From positions 1 through 51,452 of the forward strand of contig JAZNCN010000019.1 of the NCBI GenBank assembly GCA_045587545.1: 51,452 bases of DNA, in the 5' to 3' direction. A program made the translations under genes and the position numbers. The stretch's first letter is position 1. Each line of letters opens with the position of its first letter. This document shows positions 1 to 7,908 of the stretch, one piece after another. The DNA comes from Caccoplasma_A sp045587545 (GTDB lineage Bacteria > Bacteroidota > Bacteroidia > Bacteroidales > G3-4614). The notes under the pieces are model-generated. The model was given only the letters and a program-made list of their open reading frames with translations. It was not told where the DNA came from and ran no database searches.

Positions 1-429
1 GGATCACACTTACCGATAAATGGCGAATTATATATCTTCGCATACGCTCAAGACGGCTATGAGTTGGAGAGTTTGATTATAAACGGAGAAAGCAGCTATG
101 AGTATGAAGGAGAGACCATCACTTACATTGAAGAGATGGCAGAATATGGCAGTGTATACTGCATAATCTCTGAAGATGTAAAAATAGAGGCAGTCTTCAC
201 AGGCCCCGACTTGGTAGGAATAGAGGGAGCAAGTGCCGAAACAACACAAGTTTATGCTGATAACGGAGTTATATACGTTAACGGTTACGCAGGTGATGTT
301 AAAGTTGTAAATATCAGCGGTCAAGTTGTAAAAGAGGTTGTTGCTAATGGCAATGCAGAAATCTCTATTGCACAAGGAATCTACTTTGTAGTAAGCGGAG
401 ATCAAGTAACAAAAGTTATTGTAAAATAG
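1..429 (+). CDS. C-terminal part of a secreted protein with a type IX secretion (Por) sorting domain; 5' end outside the window
   Basis: The reading frame is open from base 1 with no credible start inside the window, so this is the 3' end of a larger gene (142 residues visible). The first part (DGYELESLIINGE, then EEMAEYGSVY and VKIEAVFTG) looks like a short beta-rich repeat of the kind found in Bacteroidota surface proteins. The last 60 or so residues (VYADNGVIYVNGYAGD, VVNISGQVV, then GIYFVVSGDQVTKVIVK) match the pattern of a type A T9SS C-terminal sorting domain, in which a terminal Ig-like strand set directs outer-membrane export and is then cleaved. The catalytic or binding part of the protein lies upstream and cannot be judged. 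It is followed at once by a dispersed repeat and a strong terminator. Confidence 0.75.
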   Translation, partial: GSHLPINGELYIFAYAQDGYELESLIINGESSYEYEGETITYIEEMAEYGSVYCIISEDVKIEAVFTGPDLVGIEGASAETTQVYADNGVIYVNGYAGDVKVVNISGQVVKEVVANGNAEISIAQGIYFVVSGDQVTKVIVK

Positions 430-447
430 AGTTGTTAGTTTTTAGTT
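427..447 (+). repeat. Stop-anchored dispersed repeat, copy 1
   Basis: Directly after the stop codon comes AGTTGTTAGTTTTTAGTT. The same words recur next to other stop codons in this window (near 578, 2248, 2302 and 25992) and twice in the gene-free block at 29180-29575. Copy 1 continues into a small GCCCC/GGGGC hairpin at about 460-474. Confidence 0.6.
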
Positions 448-505
448 CTCAACTTCGTTGCCCCTTTGGGGCAGATGTTAGACTAATAAAACTAAATAAT
501 CATTC

Positions 506-539
506 AAGAGAGGAGAGGACTTCAGTTCTCTCCTCTTTT
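506..539 (+). terminator. Rho-independent terminator of the T9SS cargo gene
   Basis: AGAGGAGAG (509-517) pairs perfectly with CTCTCCTCT (528-536). The stem extends outward with A-T pairs and inward by three more pairs around a TTCA loop, and is followed by a short T run. It resembles the terminator after the other T9SS cargo gene at 48094-48125. Confidence 0.8.
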
Positions 540-564
540 ATCTAATGACCCAAACTACCCAATT

Positions 565-578
565 AATACTAACAACTA
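565..578 (-). repeat. Stop-anchored dispersed repeat, copy 2
   Basis: On the minus strand the kinase stop codon is the first TAG of TAGTTGTTAGTATT. The downstream words (GGGTAGTTTGGGTCATTAG) resemble those after the TrmH gene at 2249-2290. Confidence 0.55.
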
Positions 579-1415
579 AAATGCAGAGTGGAATTTTACT
601 AACCCATTAATTGGAGAAACTTCAATTCTTGAAATTGTTATATTAAGAGTTTTCGCAACTTCGCTTAATATATCTTTATAGTAGTGAGCAACAGAACCAA
701 TAAATGCGACATTGTTATTTAAGTACTCATATTGCATTACGTTTCGTATAAAGAAATCTTTAAAACAATTCTGAATAAGAGAATATATTTTTTTATTTGA
801 AATGTTTCTTAAAATAAAAGGAGAAAGAGAAGCCAAAAATCTATTGGGAAAAGGTTTGCGATAAACTCTATCAATAATCTCCTCTTGAGTAAGGTTATTT
901 TCTGATAAGAATTTTAATTTTAACTCTTCTCCAAACTGATTTTTTAATAAACTGCCAATAAATAATTTTCCAATAACAGCACCACTGCCTTCATCGCCAA
1001 GAATAAAACCTAAAGGAGATAAGTTTTTCTCTATAAACTCTCCATTATAAAAACATGTGTTAGAACCGGTGCCAAGAATACAAGCAATACCTTTCTTTCT
1101 TCCGAACAGTGCACGGGCAGCACCCAATAAATCGGAATTTACCTCAATAAGGATATTATCACCAACAATATCTGAAATGGCATCAATAACAATATATTTT
1201 TTTTCAGGAGTACATCCTGCCCCGTAAAAATATATAGCAGAAATCTTATCACTAATTTTTAATTTGTTAAAAACAGATTTAATTTCAGCAGTTATCTCTT
1301 CCTTACTTTCAAAGTATGGGTTAATACCTTTTGAAGTAATACTATTTATGATTATATCATTATCTACCAGAGACCACTCTGTTTTGGTTGAGCCACTATC
1401 AGCAATAACAATCAT
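576..1415 (-). CDS. BadF/BadG/BcrA/BcrD-type ATPase, probable N-acetylglucosamine kinase
   Basis: The 279-residue product has the N-terminal phosphate-1 motif of the ASKHA (actin/hexokinase/Hsp70) ATPase fold (IADSGSTKTEWSLV), a phosphate-2-like segment (GIACILGTGSNTCFY, about residues 108-122) and an adenosine-type glycine segment (GFILGDEGSGAVIGK). This pattern and the length, close to 280 residues, match the Bacteroidota members of the BadF/BadG family, usually annotated as N-acetylglucosamine kinases that phosphorylate amino sugars recovered from cell wall or host glycans. The substrate cannot be read from sequence. The gene is alone on its strand and divergent from the TrmH-type methyltransferase, with about 78 bases shared between the two starts. 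Confidence 0.75.
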   Translation of the reverse strand: MIVIADSGSTKTEWSLVDNDIIINSITSKGINPYFESKEEITAEIKSVFNKLKISDKISAIYFYGAGCTPEKKYIVIDAISDIVGDNILIEVNSDLLGAARALFGRKKGIACILGTGSNTCFYNGEFIEKNLSPLGFILGDEGSGAVIGKLFIGSLLKNQFGEELKLKFLSENNLTQEEIIDRVYRKPFPNRFLASLSPFILRNISNKKIYSLIQNCFKDFFIRNVMQYEYLNNNVAFIGSVAHYYKDILSEVAKTLNITISRIEVSPINGLVKFHSAF

Positions 1416-1442
1416 TGGTTATATATTAAATATGTTCATATA

Positions 1443-1450
1443 CAAAATTA
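1443..1450 (-). promoter_or_regulatory. Putative -7 box for the sugar kinase gene
   Basis: The minus strand reads TAATTTTG, matching the Bacteroidota TAnnTTTG consensus, 28 bases upstream of the kinase start. No TTG lies at the ideal distance, so support is moderate. Confidence 0.4.
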
Positions 1451-1465
1451 TAAACAAAAAAGTAT

Positions 1466-1473
1466 TATCTTCG
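1466..1473 (+). promoter_or_regulatory. Putative -7 box (TATCTTCG) for the TrmH-type gene
   Basis: TATCTTCG followed by C is the same variant -7 box seen before the DHH gene (3162) and dut (29707). It sits 20 bases upstream of the ATG at 1493. Confidence 0.5.
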
Positions 1474-1492
1474 CAAAAACAAATAAAAAACA

Positions 1493-2248
1493 ATGTTGAG
1501 TAAAGCAAAAATAAAGTTTATACGTTCCCTTTTACAAAAGAAGGAGCGATATGAGCAAAAGTTGTTTATTGCCGAAGGCGATAAATTGGTTAGTGATACT
1601 CTGACGTTGTTTAATTGCCGATTATTGGTAGCAACCCCCGAATGGCTAAATACTCATAATACATCGCAATGTAAAGAGGTAGTAGAGGCAACTCACGATG
1701 AAATAGCAAAAGCCTCTTTGATGCAATCGCCACAAAATGTTATAGCCGTTTATGAGATGCCACGAAACATTATTGCTCATGAGGAGTTAAAAGGTAAATT
1801 GGTATTGGCATTAGATTGCGTTCAAGACCCGGGGAACTTAGGTACAATAGTCCGTATAGCCGATTGGTATGGAATAGAGACAATACTCTGCTCCGAAGGT
1901 TGTGCTGATATATACAATCCCAAAACCATACAGGCAACAATGGGAGCATTGGCAAGAGTAAAAGTAGTATATGTTAATCTTGCCGAAACATTATCAAATA
2001 TCAACAAACCCATATACGGAACGTTTCTTGATGGCGAAAATATTTATGACACCACTATAACCAACGATGCAGTTATCGTAATGGGTAACGAAGGCAACGG
2101 AATCTCAAGAGAGATAGAACAACTGGTAACAAAAAAGATTCTACTTCCACCATACCCAATGGGTAGAGAAAAAGTAGAATCCCTAAACGTTGCAGTAGCC
2201 ACCGCCATAACATGTGCAGAGTTCCGAAAGTCAGTTTTTAGTTGTTAG
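1493..2248 (+). CDS. TrmH/SpoU-family RNA 2'-O-methyltransferase
   Basis: The 251-residue product starts with a substrate-binding extension (KFIRSLLQKKERYEQKLF, then IAEGDKLV) as in the RlmB/TrmH group. The SPOUT methyltransferase domain follows, with motif 1 (LDCVQDPGNLGTIVRIADW), motif 2 (VIVMGNEGNGIS) and motif 3 (VESLNVAVATAITCAEFR). The conserved Asn-Leu-Gly, Glu-Gly and Ser-Leu-Asn residues needed for S-adenosylmethionine binding in a trefoil knot are present. It should methylate a ribose 2'-OH in rRNA or tRNA; the exact nucleotide is not predictable. A second family member is at 42371-43108. The last five codons and the stop lie inside a copy of the dispersed repeat, so the C-terminal tail SVFSC is probably repeat-derived. 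Confidence 0.88.
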   Translation: MLSKAKIKFIRSLLQKKERYEQKLFIAEGDKLVSDTLTLFNCRLLVATPEWLNTHNTSQCKEVVEATHDEIAKASLMQSPQNVIAVYEMPRNIIAHEELKGKLVLALDCVQDPGNLGTIVRIADWYGIETILCSEGCADIYNPKTIQATMGALARVKVVYVNLAETLSNINKPIYGTFLDGENIYDTTITNDAVIVMGNEGNGISREIEQLVTKKILLPPYPMGREKVESLNVAVATAITCAEFRKSVFSC

Positions 2249-2250
2249 TA
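2233..2250 (+). repeat. Stop-anchored dispersed repeat, copy 3 (overlaps the coding end)
   Basis: AGTTTTTAGTTGTTAG at 2233-2248 contains the methyltransferase stop codon as its final TAG. The following AT-rich words CCTAATGACTTTAACGACCC and CTAATGACTT form a short near-repeat. Confidence 0.55.
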
Positions 2251-2290
2251 TTCCTAATGACTTTAACGACCCTAATGACTTAAATAACCC

Positions 2291-2302
2291 TAACAACTAC
2301 TA
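2291..2302 (-). repeat. Stop-anchored dispersed repeat, copy 4
   Basis: On the minus strand the mazG stop codon is immediately followed by TAGTTGTTAGGG, so two TAG triplets are in tandem at the end of the gene. Confidence 0.5.
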
Positions 2303-3088
2303 AAGCCCCTTACTTTTAGCCTCATTCCAAAGAGAATCCATCTCCTCAAGGTTACTCTCTTTAAAAGATTTACCCTTTTCGGTCAAGCATTTCTCAACAT
2401 AGTTAAAACGCCGGGTAAATTTTTGGTTTGTTCTTTCAAGAGCATTCTCAGGGTTGATTTTATACAAACGACCAGCATTTATAAGAGAGAAAATCAAATC
2501 TCCAAATTCAGCTTCAATTCTATCGGCATCACCACACTCAATCTCTGTTTCAAATTCACTTATCTCTTCTCTGACTTTATCCCAAACATCTTCTCTGTTT
2601 TTCCAATCAAACCCGACATTGCGGGCTTTATCTTGTATGCGATATGCCTTTACCAAAGCGGGTAGGGCATTAGGTACTCCACCTAAAACAGTTTTATTAC
2701 CGCCTTTCTCTTTTAGCTTAATCTCTTCCCAACTCTTTTCAACTTGTCCGGCACTATTTGCAACAGCTTCACCAAAAACATGAGGGTGGCGGAAAATTAG
2801 TTTGTCGCAAAGTGCATCACAAACATCGGCAATATCAAAAGAACCTTTCTCACTACCTATTTTTGCATAAAAGACAATATGTAATAGTAAGTCGCCAAGC
2901 TCCTTTTTAATATTTATTTCGTCGTTATTGGTTATGGCTTCGCAAAGTTCGTATGTCTCTTCAATAGTATTGGCTCTTAAACTTTCGTTGGTTTGCTTTC
3001 TGTCCCAAGGACATTTTTCACGGAGTTCGTCCATAATATCAAGCAATCTTTCAAATGCTTTAAGTTGAGCTTCTCTTCTATTATTCAT
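2300..3088 (-). CDS. mazG: Nucleoside triphosphate pyrophosphohydrolase MazG
   Basis: The 262-residue product matches full-length MazG, which hydrolyses canonical and non-canonical nucleoside triphosphates to monophosphates and pyrophosphate. The first MazG domain carries the signature LREKCPWDRKQTNESL, then EETYELCEAI (EExxE metal ligands) and KKELGDLLLHIVFYA. The second, shorter repeat in the C-terminal half has REEISEFETEIE and EAEFGDLIFSLIN. Two-domain MazG proteins of about 260 residues are standard. The gene is divergent from the DHH phosphoesterase gene with a short shared promoter region; a minus-strand TAATTTTG at 3118-3125 is a plausible -7 box. Its 3' end abuts the dispersed repeat region. 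Confidence 0.93.
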   Translation of the reverse strand: MNNRREAQLKAFERLLDIMDELREKCPWDRKQTNESLRANTIEETYELCEAITNNDEINIKKELGDLLLHIVFYAKIGSEKGSFDIADVCDALCDKLIFRHPHVFGEAVANSAGQVEKSWEEIKLKEKGGNKTVLGGVPNALPALVKAYRIQDKARNVGFDWKNREDVWDKVREEISEFETEIECGDADRIEAEFGDLIFSLINAGRLYKINPENALERTNQKFTRRFNYVEKCLTEKGKSFKESNLEEMDSLWNEAKSKGL

Positions 3089-3161
3089 CTTATATACATT
3101 AAAAAAAGTTAGATACGCAAAATTAGTAATTAAAATTGAAAAGGTTATGCCAAAAATGTAG

Positions 3162-3169
3162 TATCTTCG
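3162..3169 (+). promoter_or_regulatory. Putative -7 box (TATCTTCG) that fixes the start of the DHH gene
   Basis: TATCTTCGC ends 8 bases before the ATG at 3178. Transcription should start within a few bases of that ATG, which rules out the upstream TTG in the same frame at 3136 and implies an almost leaderless message. Confidence 0.5.
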
Positions 3170-3177
3170 CAGTAACT

Positions 3178-4212
3178 ATGGATTGTAAAGAATCAAAACT
3201 AAAAGATATAATATCCTCTCAAGAGTATAAAACACTTGCAGAGGCAATAGACAGGAGTAAAAATGTGGTTATCGTAGCCCATACTGCTCCTGATGGAGAT
3301 GCTATAGGCTCTTCTCTTGCATTGGGAGGAGTGCTTAAATCACTTGAAAAGAGAGTAACACTTATTATGCCCGATGCTCTTCCCAAGTCAATAATCTTCT
3401 TAAAAGGGGCTGATGAGATAAAAATATATAAAAATGCGGTAGAAGAGTGTAACTCAATAATATCTTCTGCCGATACAATATTCTGCTTAGATTTTAATGA
3501 AAGTAAACGGGTTGATCTGATGCAAGATGTTTTACTCTCATCATCGGCATATAAAGTTATGATTGACCATCATATATATCCGAGCGATTTTTGTGATTTG
3601 GTAATATCGTATCCTGAAATTTCATCAACATCATTATTAGTATATAAAATTCTTAATCAACTAAATCTGACTAAATATGTTGATAAGAGTGGAGCAGAGG
3701 CAGTATATACAGGAATGATGACAGATACAGGAAACTTCTCGTATAACTCAAACGATGCCGATATATATGTTGTTATATCAGAGTTGTTACAAAAAGGTAT
3801 AAACAAAGATGAGATATATCGTATTGTTTGTAACACCTCAACACTTGATAAATTAAGGCTAAATTCCTATGCCATATCTGAGAAGATGGAGATAATTGGT
3901 AATAAAGGTGTTGCAATTATAACTCTTTTAAGAAAAGAGTTAAACCATTATTCATATCAAAAAGGAGATACCGAAGGTTTGGTAAACGTGCCTCTTGGTA
4001 TTGAAGGAGTGAATGTCTCTATATTTTTCAGAGAGGAGAGCGGATATATAAAAGTATCGTTACGTTCTGTAGGAGATTATGCTGTAAATACTATAGCCTC
4101 TGAATTATATAATGGTGGCGGACATAAGAATGCTGCAGGAGGAGAATTTTTTGGTACAATGGCAGATGCAGTAAAAATATTTAAAGAGAATATTGAAAAC
4201 TATATAAAATAA
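3178..4212 (+). CDS. nrnA: DHH/DHHA1 phosphoesterase, probable oligoribonuclease and pAp phosphatase (NrnA family)
   Basis: The 344-residue product has the DHH-family motifs in order: AHTAPDGDAIGSSLAL (DxD-type metal site), FCLDFNESKRV, the eponymous DHH in VMIDHHIYPSD, TGMMTDTGNF, and the DHHA1 substrate motif NGGGHKNAAGGEF near the C-terminus. Known family members degrade 2-5 nucleotide RNA fragments and dephosphorylate pAp. Start choice: the in-frame TTG at 3136 would lie upstream of the promoter-like TATCTTCG box, so ATG 3178 is preferred. The gene is followed after 11 bases by the DUF4827 lipoprotein and then glmM, an order I recall from Bacteroides genomes. Confidence 0.88.
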   Translation: MDCKESKLKDIISSQEYKTLAEAIDRSKNVVIVAHTAPDGDAIGSSLALGGVLKSLEKRVTLIMPDALPKSIIFLKGADEIKIYKNAVEECNSIISSADTIFCLDFNESKRVDLMQDVLLSSSAYKVMIDHHIYPSDFCDLVISYPEISSTSLLVYKILNQLNLTKYVDKSGAEAVYTGMMTDTGNFSYNSNDADIYVVISELLQKGINKDEIYRIVCNTSTLDKLRLNSYAISEKMEIIGNKGVAIITLLRKELNHYSYQKGDTEGLVNVPLGIEGVNVSIFFREESGYIKVSLRSVGDYAVNTIASELYNGGGHKNAAGGEFFGTMADAVKIFKENIENYIK

Positions 4213-4223
4213 AAAAAATATAT

Positions 4224-4859
4224 ATGAATAAAAAAATAAGATTATCTAAAATACTTAACATCTTTTTAATTTTATCATTGATGCTCTCTTTTGTGAGTTG
4301 TAAAAAGACTCAAACATATGCCGAGATGTTGGAGCAAGAGGAGGAGTCAATACAAAAATTTTTGGAATCGGGAGGAAGATATACAGCTGCTATACCTTCT
4401 GATATTTCACAAATAGCAGCATCGGGGAATAGAGATGAAATATCAAGCAGTGTCCCCTTTTATGAGTTACCAAATGGCGTATATATGCAGGTTATTGATA
4501 AAGGAAATGGCCGTAAAATAAAAGAGGGAGAGAGGGTTATTTTCAGGTTCCTAAGAATAAATCTTAATACATGGGCTGCATATCCATATACTATAAAGAT
4601 GTTTGATGTAAATAAAGGAGGTACTGGTAATTTTTATTATACCAATGTTGATGATTTTTACTTTGATTATTCCCCCAATTATAGTATATCACTCTCCCCA
4701 TATTATACATACGGATTAGGAATAGAGTATCCATTGCCACATCTTTCAGATAGAGCAAAGGTATATTGTGTAATTCCTTCAAAAGTAGGATTTGCGGAGT
4801 CTGTATCATCAGTAGTCCCATATCTTTATTATATTGAGTATTCATTGTCAAAACAGTAA
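4224..4859 (+). CDS. DUF4827-type lipoprotein with FKBP-like domain
   Basis: The 211-residue product has a lipoprotein signal with a lipobox ending at Cys26 (SFVSC followed by KK). After a short linker with YAEMLEQEEESIQKFL, the middle part (PNGVYMQVIDKGNGRKIKEG, then ERVIFRFLRIN) resembles the entry of an FKBP-type peptidyl-prolyl isomerase fold, and the C-terminal part includes IEYPLPHLSDRAKVYCVIPS. This matches my recollection of the DUF4827 family. Whether it has isomerase activity is unknown; the classical active-site aromatic residues cannot be confirmed by eye. It sits between nrnA and glmM in an apparent operon (spacing 11 and 26 bases), so it is probably co-transcribed with cell-wall precursor synthesis. 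Confidence 0.72.
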   Translation: MNKKIRLSKILNIFLILSLMLSFVSCKKTQTYAEMLEQEEESIQKFLESGGRYTAAIPSDISQIAASGNRDEISSSVPFYELPNGVYMQVIDKGNGRKIKEGERVIFRFLRINLNTWAAYPYTIKMFDVNKGGTGNFYYTNVDDFYFDYSPNYSISLSPYYTYGLGIEYPLPHLSDRAKVYCVIPSKVGFAESVSSVVPYLYYIEYSLSKQ

Positions 4860-4885
4860 ATCTAAGATAAATAAAAATAACAGTT

Positions 4886-6271
4886 ATGTCACTAATTAAA
4901 TCAATTTCAGGAATTAGAGGAACTATAGGAGGTAATCCGGGTGATTGCTTAACTCCGTTAGATGTAATAAAATTTACATCGGCTTATGCTGTATTTATTA
5001 GAAATACAACCAAAGTAACTACTAATAAAATTGTAGTAGGACGTGATGCTCGTATATCGGGCGATATGGTATATTCATGTGTCGCAGGAGCATTAACCGG
5101 AATGGGTTTTGATGTTGTTAATATAGGCTTGGCTACAACACCCACTACAGAGATGGCAGTTGTTATGGAAGGCGCTTGTGGAGGAATAATTCTTACAGCA
5201 AGCCACAATCCAAAACAATGGAATGCTTTGAAACTTTTAAATGAAAAAGGAGAGTTCCTTAATGCAGCAGAAGGAAAAGAGGTTTTGGATATTGCCGCTG
5301 CTGAAGAGTTTGTATATGCTGATGTTGATAGTTTGGGAAAAGAGATTATAAACGATACATATACTGCTCGTCACATTGAGGCTGTATTAAATCTTCCTCT
5401 TGTTGATGTTGAGGCAATAAAAAAGGCTGATTTCAGTGTAGCTATTGATTGTGTAAATTCAGTTGGAGGAGTAGCAATACCTCAATTGTTAGAAGCATTA
5501 GGAGTAACAAAAGTAGAAAAATTGTTTTGTACACCCAATGGACAATTCCCTCACAATCCCGAGCCGTTACCACAACACCTTACCGAAATATCATCAGTAA
5601 TGAAAAAAGGGGGAATAGATGTTGGTTTTGTTGTTGATCCGGACGTTGACCGTTTAGCAATAATATGTGAAGATGGAGAGATGTTTGGCGAAGAATATAC
5701 TCTTGTTGCATGTGCCGATTATGTATTGCAAAATACACTTGGCAATACAGTTTCAAACATGAGTTCATCTCGTGCTTTACGCGATGTAACACAAGCTATG
5801 GGAGCATCTTATTCTCCTGCAGCAGTAGGTGAAGTAAATGTAGTTACCAAGATGAAAGAGACAAACGCAGTAATAGGAGGAGAGGGTAATGGAGGAGTAA
5901 TATATCCTGAGTTACACTATGGTCGTGATGCTCTTGTGGGAGTGGCTCTATTCCTTACATATCTTGCAAAATGTGGTAAAAAAGTTAGCGAATTGCGAGC
6001 AGGTTATCCTCAATATTCAATTGCTAAAAAACGTCTTGATTTAACACCTACAATGGATATTGATAAGATATTTGAGGCAGTAAAAGCTAAATATGCCGAG
6101 TATGATGTAAACGATATAGATGGAATTAAAATAGACTTCCCCGATCGTTGGGTTCAATTACGCAAATCAAATACAGAACCTATTGTCAGAGTATATGCCG
6201 AGGCAAAAACAATGGAAGAGGCTGAAAAAACAGCAGATGATATTATAGACGTAATAAAATCTTTTGATTAA
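4886..6271 (+). CDS. glmM: Phosphoglucosamine mutase
   Basis: The 461-residue product belongs to the alpha-D-phosphohexomutase superfamily. It has the phosphoserine loop TASHNP with Ser106 as the phosphorylated residue, the metal loop DPDVDRLA (about 250-257), the sugar-binding loop GGEGNGGVI and the phosphate-binding loop RKSNTEPIVRVYAEA at the C-terminus. GlmM converts glucosamine-6-phosphate to glucosamine-1-phosphate for UDP-GlcNAc, feeding peptidoglycan and lipid A synthesis. The neighbouring family members (phosphomannomutase) share the fold, but the N-terminus (SLIKSISGIRGTIGG) and Bacteroidota context fit GlmM. It is the last gene of the nrnA-DUF4827-glmM run and ends at a strong bidirectional terminator. 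Confidence 0.88.
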   Translation: MSLIKSISGIRGTIGGNPGDCLTPLDVIKFTSAYAVFIRNTTKVTTNKIVVGRDARISGDMVYSCVAGALTGMGFDVVNIGLATTPTTEMAVVMEGACGGIILTASHNPKQWNALKLLNEKGEFLNAAEGKEVLDIAAAEEFVYADVDSLGKEIINDTYTARHIEAVLNLPLVDVEAIKKADFSVAIDCVNSVGGVAIPQLLEALGVTKVEKLFCTPNGQFPHNPEPLPQHLTEISSVMKKGGIDVGFVVDPDVDRLAIICEDGEMFGEEYTLVACADYVLQNTLGNTVSNMSSSRALRDVTQAMGASYSPAAVGEVNVVTKMKETNAVIGGEGNGGVIYPELHYGRDALVGVALFLTYLAKCGKKVSELRAGYPQYSIAKKRLDLTPTMDIDKIFEAVKAKYAEYDVNDIDGIKIDFPDRWVQLRKSNTEPIVRVYAEAKTMEEAEKTADDIIDVIKSFD

Positions 6272-6293
6272 TAATTACAAATATCATAATATG

Positions 6294-6332
6294 AAAAATA
6301 GACATTTGGAATAAGTCCAGATGTCTATTTTT
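6294..6332. terminator. Bidirectional terminator between glmM and the DUF4112 gene
   Basis: A 17-base-pair stem (AAAAATAGACATTTGGA with TCCAGATGTCTATTTTT, one G-T pair) has a five-base loop and A/T runs on both sides. It separates convergent genes and touches the stop codon of the minus-strand gene. Confidence 0.85.
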
Positions 6333-7153
6333 TATAGTTTAAATAAACCATTGAAATATTCCCACAAGAATACCACAAACTTTGATGTAAATATAGTAGC
6401 TGCTATCAATAATAGAGTAACACCCAATATTAACGATGCTGATATAATAGCTTTCTTGTTAACCTCTTTAATTACTTGTTTGTCGTTGTTTATGTACCCT
6501 ATAATAAGGTTAAGATTTTTAATGTATGCCTTATTATAAAAGTCTAAAATGTTCCCTATAAAAAAGGGAATAACACCAATAAGTGCATCAATAAGGATAT
6601 TAAGAATAATAGCAAAAGTAAGAGGTATTGATTTTAATTTTATAACAGAAATATATATTGACGGGATAGAGCATAAAGGAGGGACAATATCGCCTGCAAC
6701 AGGTATAATGCCTATAATAGGGTCAATATAGTATCTGTCCATTACTTTTGCAAGTATGCAAACAAGTTTGTATGATTTTGATTTAGTTACATTATTATAT
6801 TGAATACTCTCTGTTTTGTAATCATCATATGCTTTATCTTCTTTAATTTCAATCTCAATAATATGTGCATTCTCTTTTGAAGATGCAGCATGCCTTTTGT
6901 ATATTGCAGAGTCTAAAAAATCGTTATACGATTTACTTTTATCAAATTCTTCTTGAATTATTTCTGTAATACTCTCTATATCGTCCTTATTGCACTTTGC
7001 AATAATAATCAAATTATCACATAAAATAATTCCTTCACATTCTTGGCTAAAAGGAAGAATATCCTTAATATCACCCTCTTCATTAATTAATATAACGTGG
7101 TTTTTAAGAAGAGATTTTCCATAGCATACATTCCCTAAATACCCTTTTATCAT
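6332..7153 (-). CDS. DUF4112-like membrane protein with an unusual N-terminal extension
   Basis: The 273-residue product has a C-terminal half (about 140-265) with the DUF4112 pattern: MDRYYIDPIIGIIPVAGD, then IPFFIGNILDFYNKAYIKNL, with two or three predicted membrane segments and a last one near residues 238-258. DUF4112 proteins are small inner-membrane proteins of unknown function. The N-terminal 110 residues are not part of that domain. Their first stretch (LLKNHVILINEEGDIKDILP, then GIILCDNLIII) resembles the opening beta strands of metal-dependent amidohydrolases, but nothing catalytic follows. The gene lies 5 bases after the DUF4296 gene on the same strand and could be co-transcribed with lspA. 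Confidence 0.55.
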   Translation of the reverse strand: MIKGYLGNVCYGKSLLKNHVILINEEGDIKDILPFSQECEGIILCDNLIIIAKCNKDDIESITEIIQEEFDKSKSYNDFLDSAIYKRHAASSKENAHIIEIEIKEDKAYDDYKTESIQYNNVTKSKSYKLVCILAKVMDRYYIDPIIGIIPVAGDIVPPLCSIPSIYISVIKLKSIPLTFAIILNILIDALIGVIPFFIGNILDFYNKAYIKNLNLIIGYINNDKQVIKEVNKKAIISASLILGVTLLLIAATIFTSKFVVFLWEYFNGLFKL

Positions 7154-7158
7154 TTTTA

Positions 7159-7908
7159 TTATTTGGTATGTATTCGTTCAAGAGAGATGCTATCCATATA
7201 TGTGGTTTTCCATTGGGGCGAAGCAGGAATAAAAATACTACCCATGACCATTCTTATCGTCTTTTCTGATTTAAGTTCAACAGAATCCCACCCCAAAGAT
7301 TTGATAGTTTTCTTTATGTATCGTGTAGAATCTCGTCCCTCTTTTGTTGCCAAAACAACAGTAGGTTTATATAAACCCTTATCAGAAGATGCTATTTTAA
7401 ATTTAAGTTTAAAAAGGTCTCCATCTTTAAAGTTGTCGTCGTGAGGAACTGAAAAAGTAAGAATATTGTTATTAAGATTACCCTCAAAAATGTAGTGGTT
7501 ACTTATATTCCATATATTTACAGTATCTCCTGAACGTGTGATTCCTGTATATGCATCTGTTTGATTATTCATCAATGCCAACAATTCGTTATCCTCTTGT
7601 TGCAATCTTTCTATAACTTTGTTATATATTTCAATAAACTCTTCAAGGTTTGCTCCATACCATATAATAGATGTATCAAAATCTGCTTTTGAAACATTGT
7701 GTTTTGCATATACAGATGCTTTTACAGAGTCTTTATTTGCAGCAGTTTGAAATTTGGAATAATTATTTTCCATGTATGCTTCAGCCTTATGAATATCAAT
7801 TAGCAGATTTTCCATAATTTCAGGAGCAATAACGTCTCTTGGAACTTTATTGCAACCACAAACCAAGCATAAAATAGTTATTGCAGATATGATTATTCTT
7901 CGTTGCAT
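7159..7908 (-). CDS. DUF4296-type lipoprotein
   Basis: The 249-residue product has a lipobox ending at Cys19 (CLVCGC followed by N). The region after it (DVIAPEIMENLLIDIHKAEAY, written here as DVIAPEIMEN and LLIDIHKAEAY, then YAKHNVSKADFDTSIIWY and IEIYNKVIERL) matches the DUF4296 family, which in Bacteroidota usually sits next to lspA. The rest is beta-rich with no recognisable motif. Its start overlaps the end of lspA by 16 bases, so a lipoprotein is translationally coupled to the signal peptidase that would process it. Function is unknown. Confidence 0.75.
   Translation of the reverse strand: MQRRIIISAITILCLVCGCNKVPRDVIAPEIMENLLIDIHKAEAYMENNYSKFQTAANKDSVKASVYAKHNVSKADFDTSIIWYGANLEEFIEIYNKVIERLQQEDNELLALMNNQTDAYTGITRSGDTVNIWNISNHYIFEGNLNNNILTFSVPHDDNFKDGDLFKLKFKIASSDKGLYKPTVVLATKEGRDSTRYIKKTIKSLGWDSVELKSEKTIRMVMGSIFIPASPQWKTTYMDSISLERIHTK

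Noticed and set aside
3136..3177. Longer N-terminus for the DHH phosphoesterase from a TTG start
   Set aside because: It would lie upstream of the TATCTTCG promoter box, so it would not be in the transcript.
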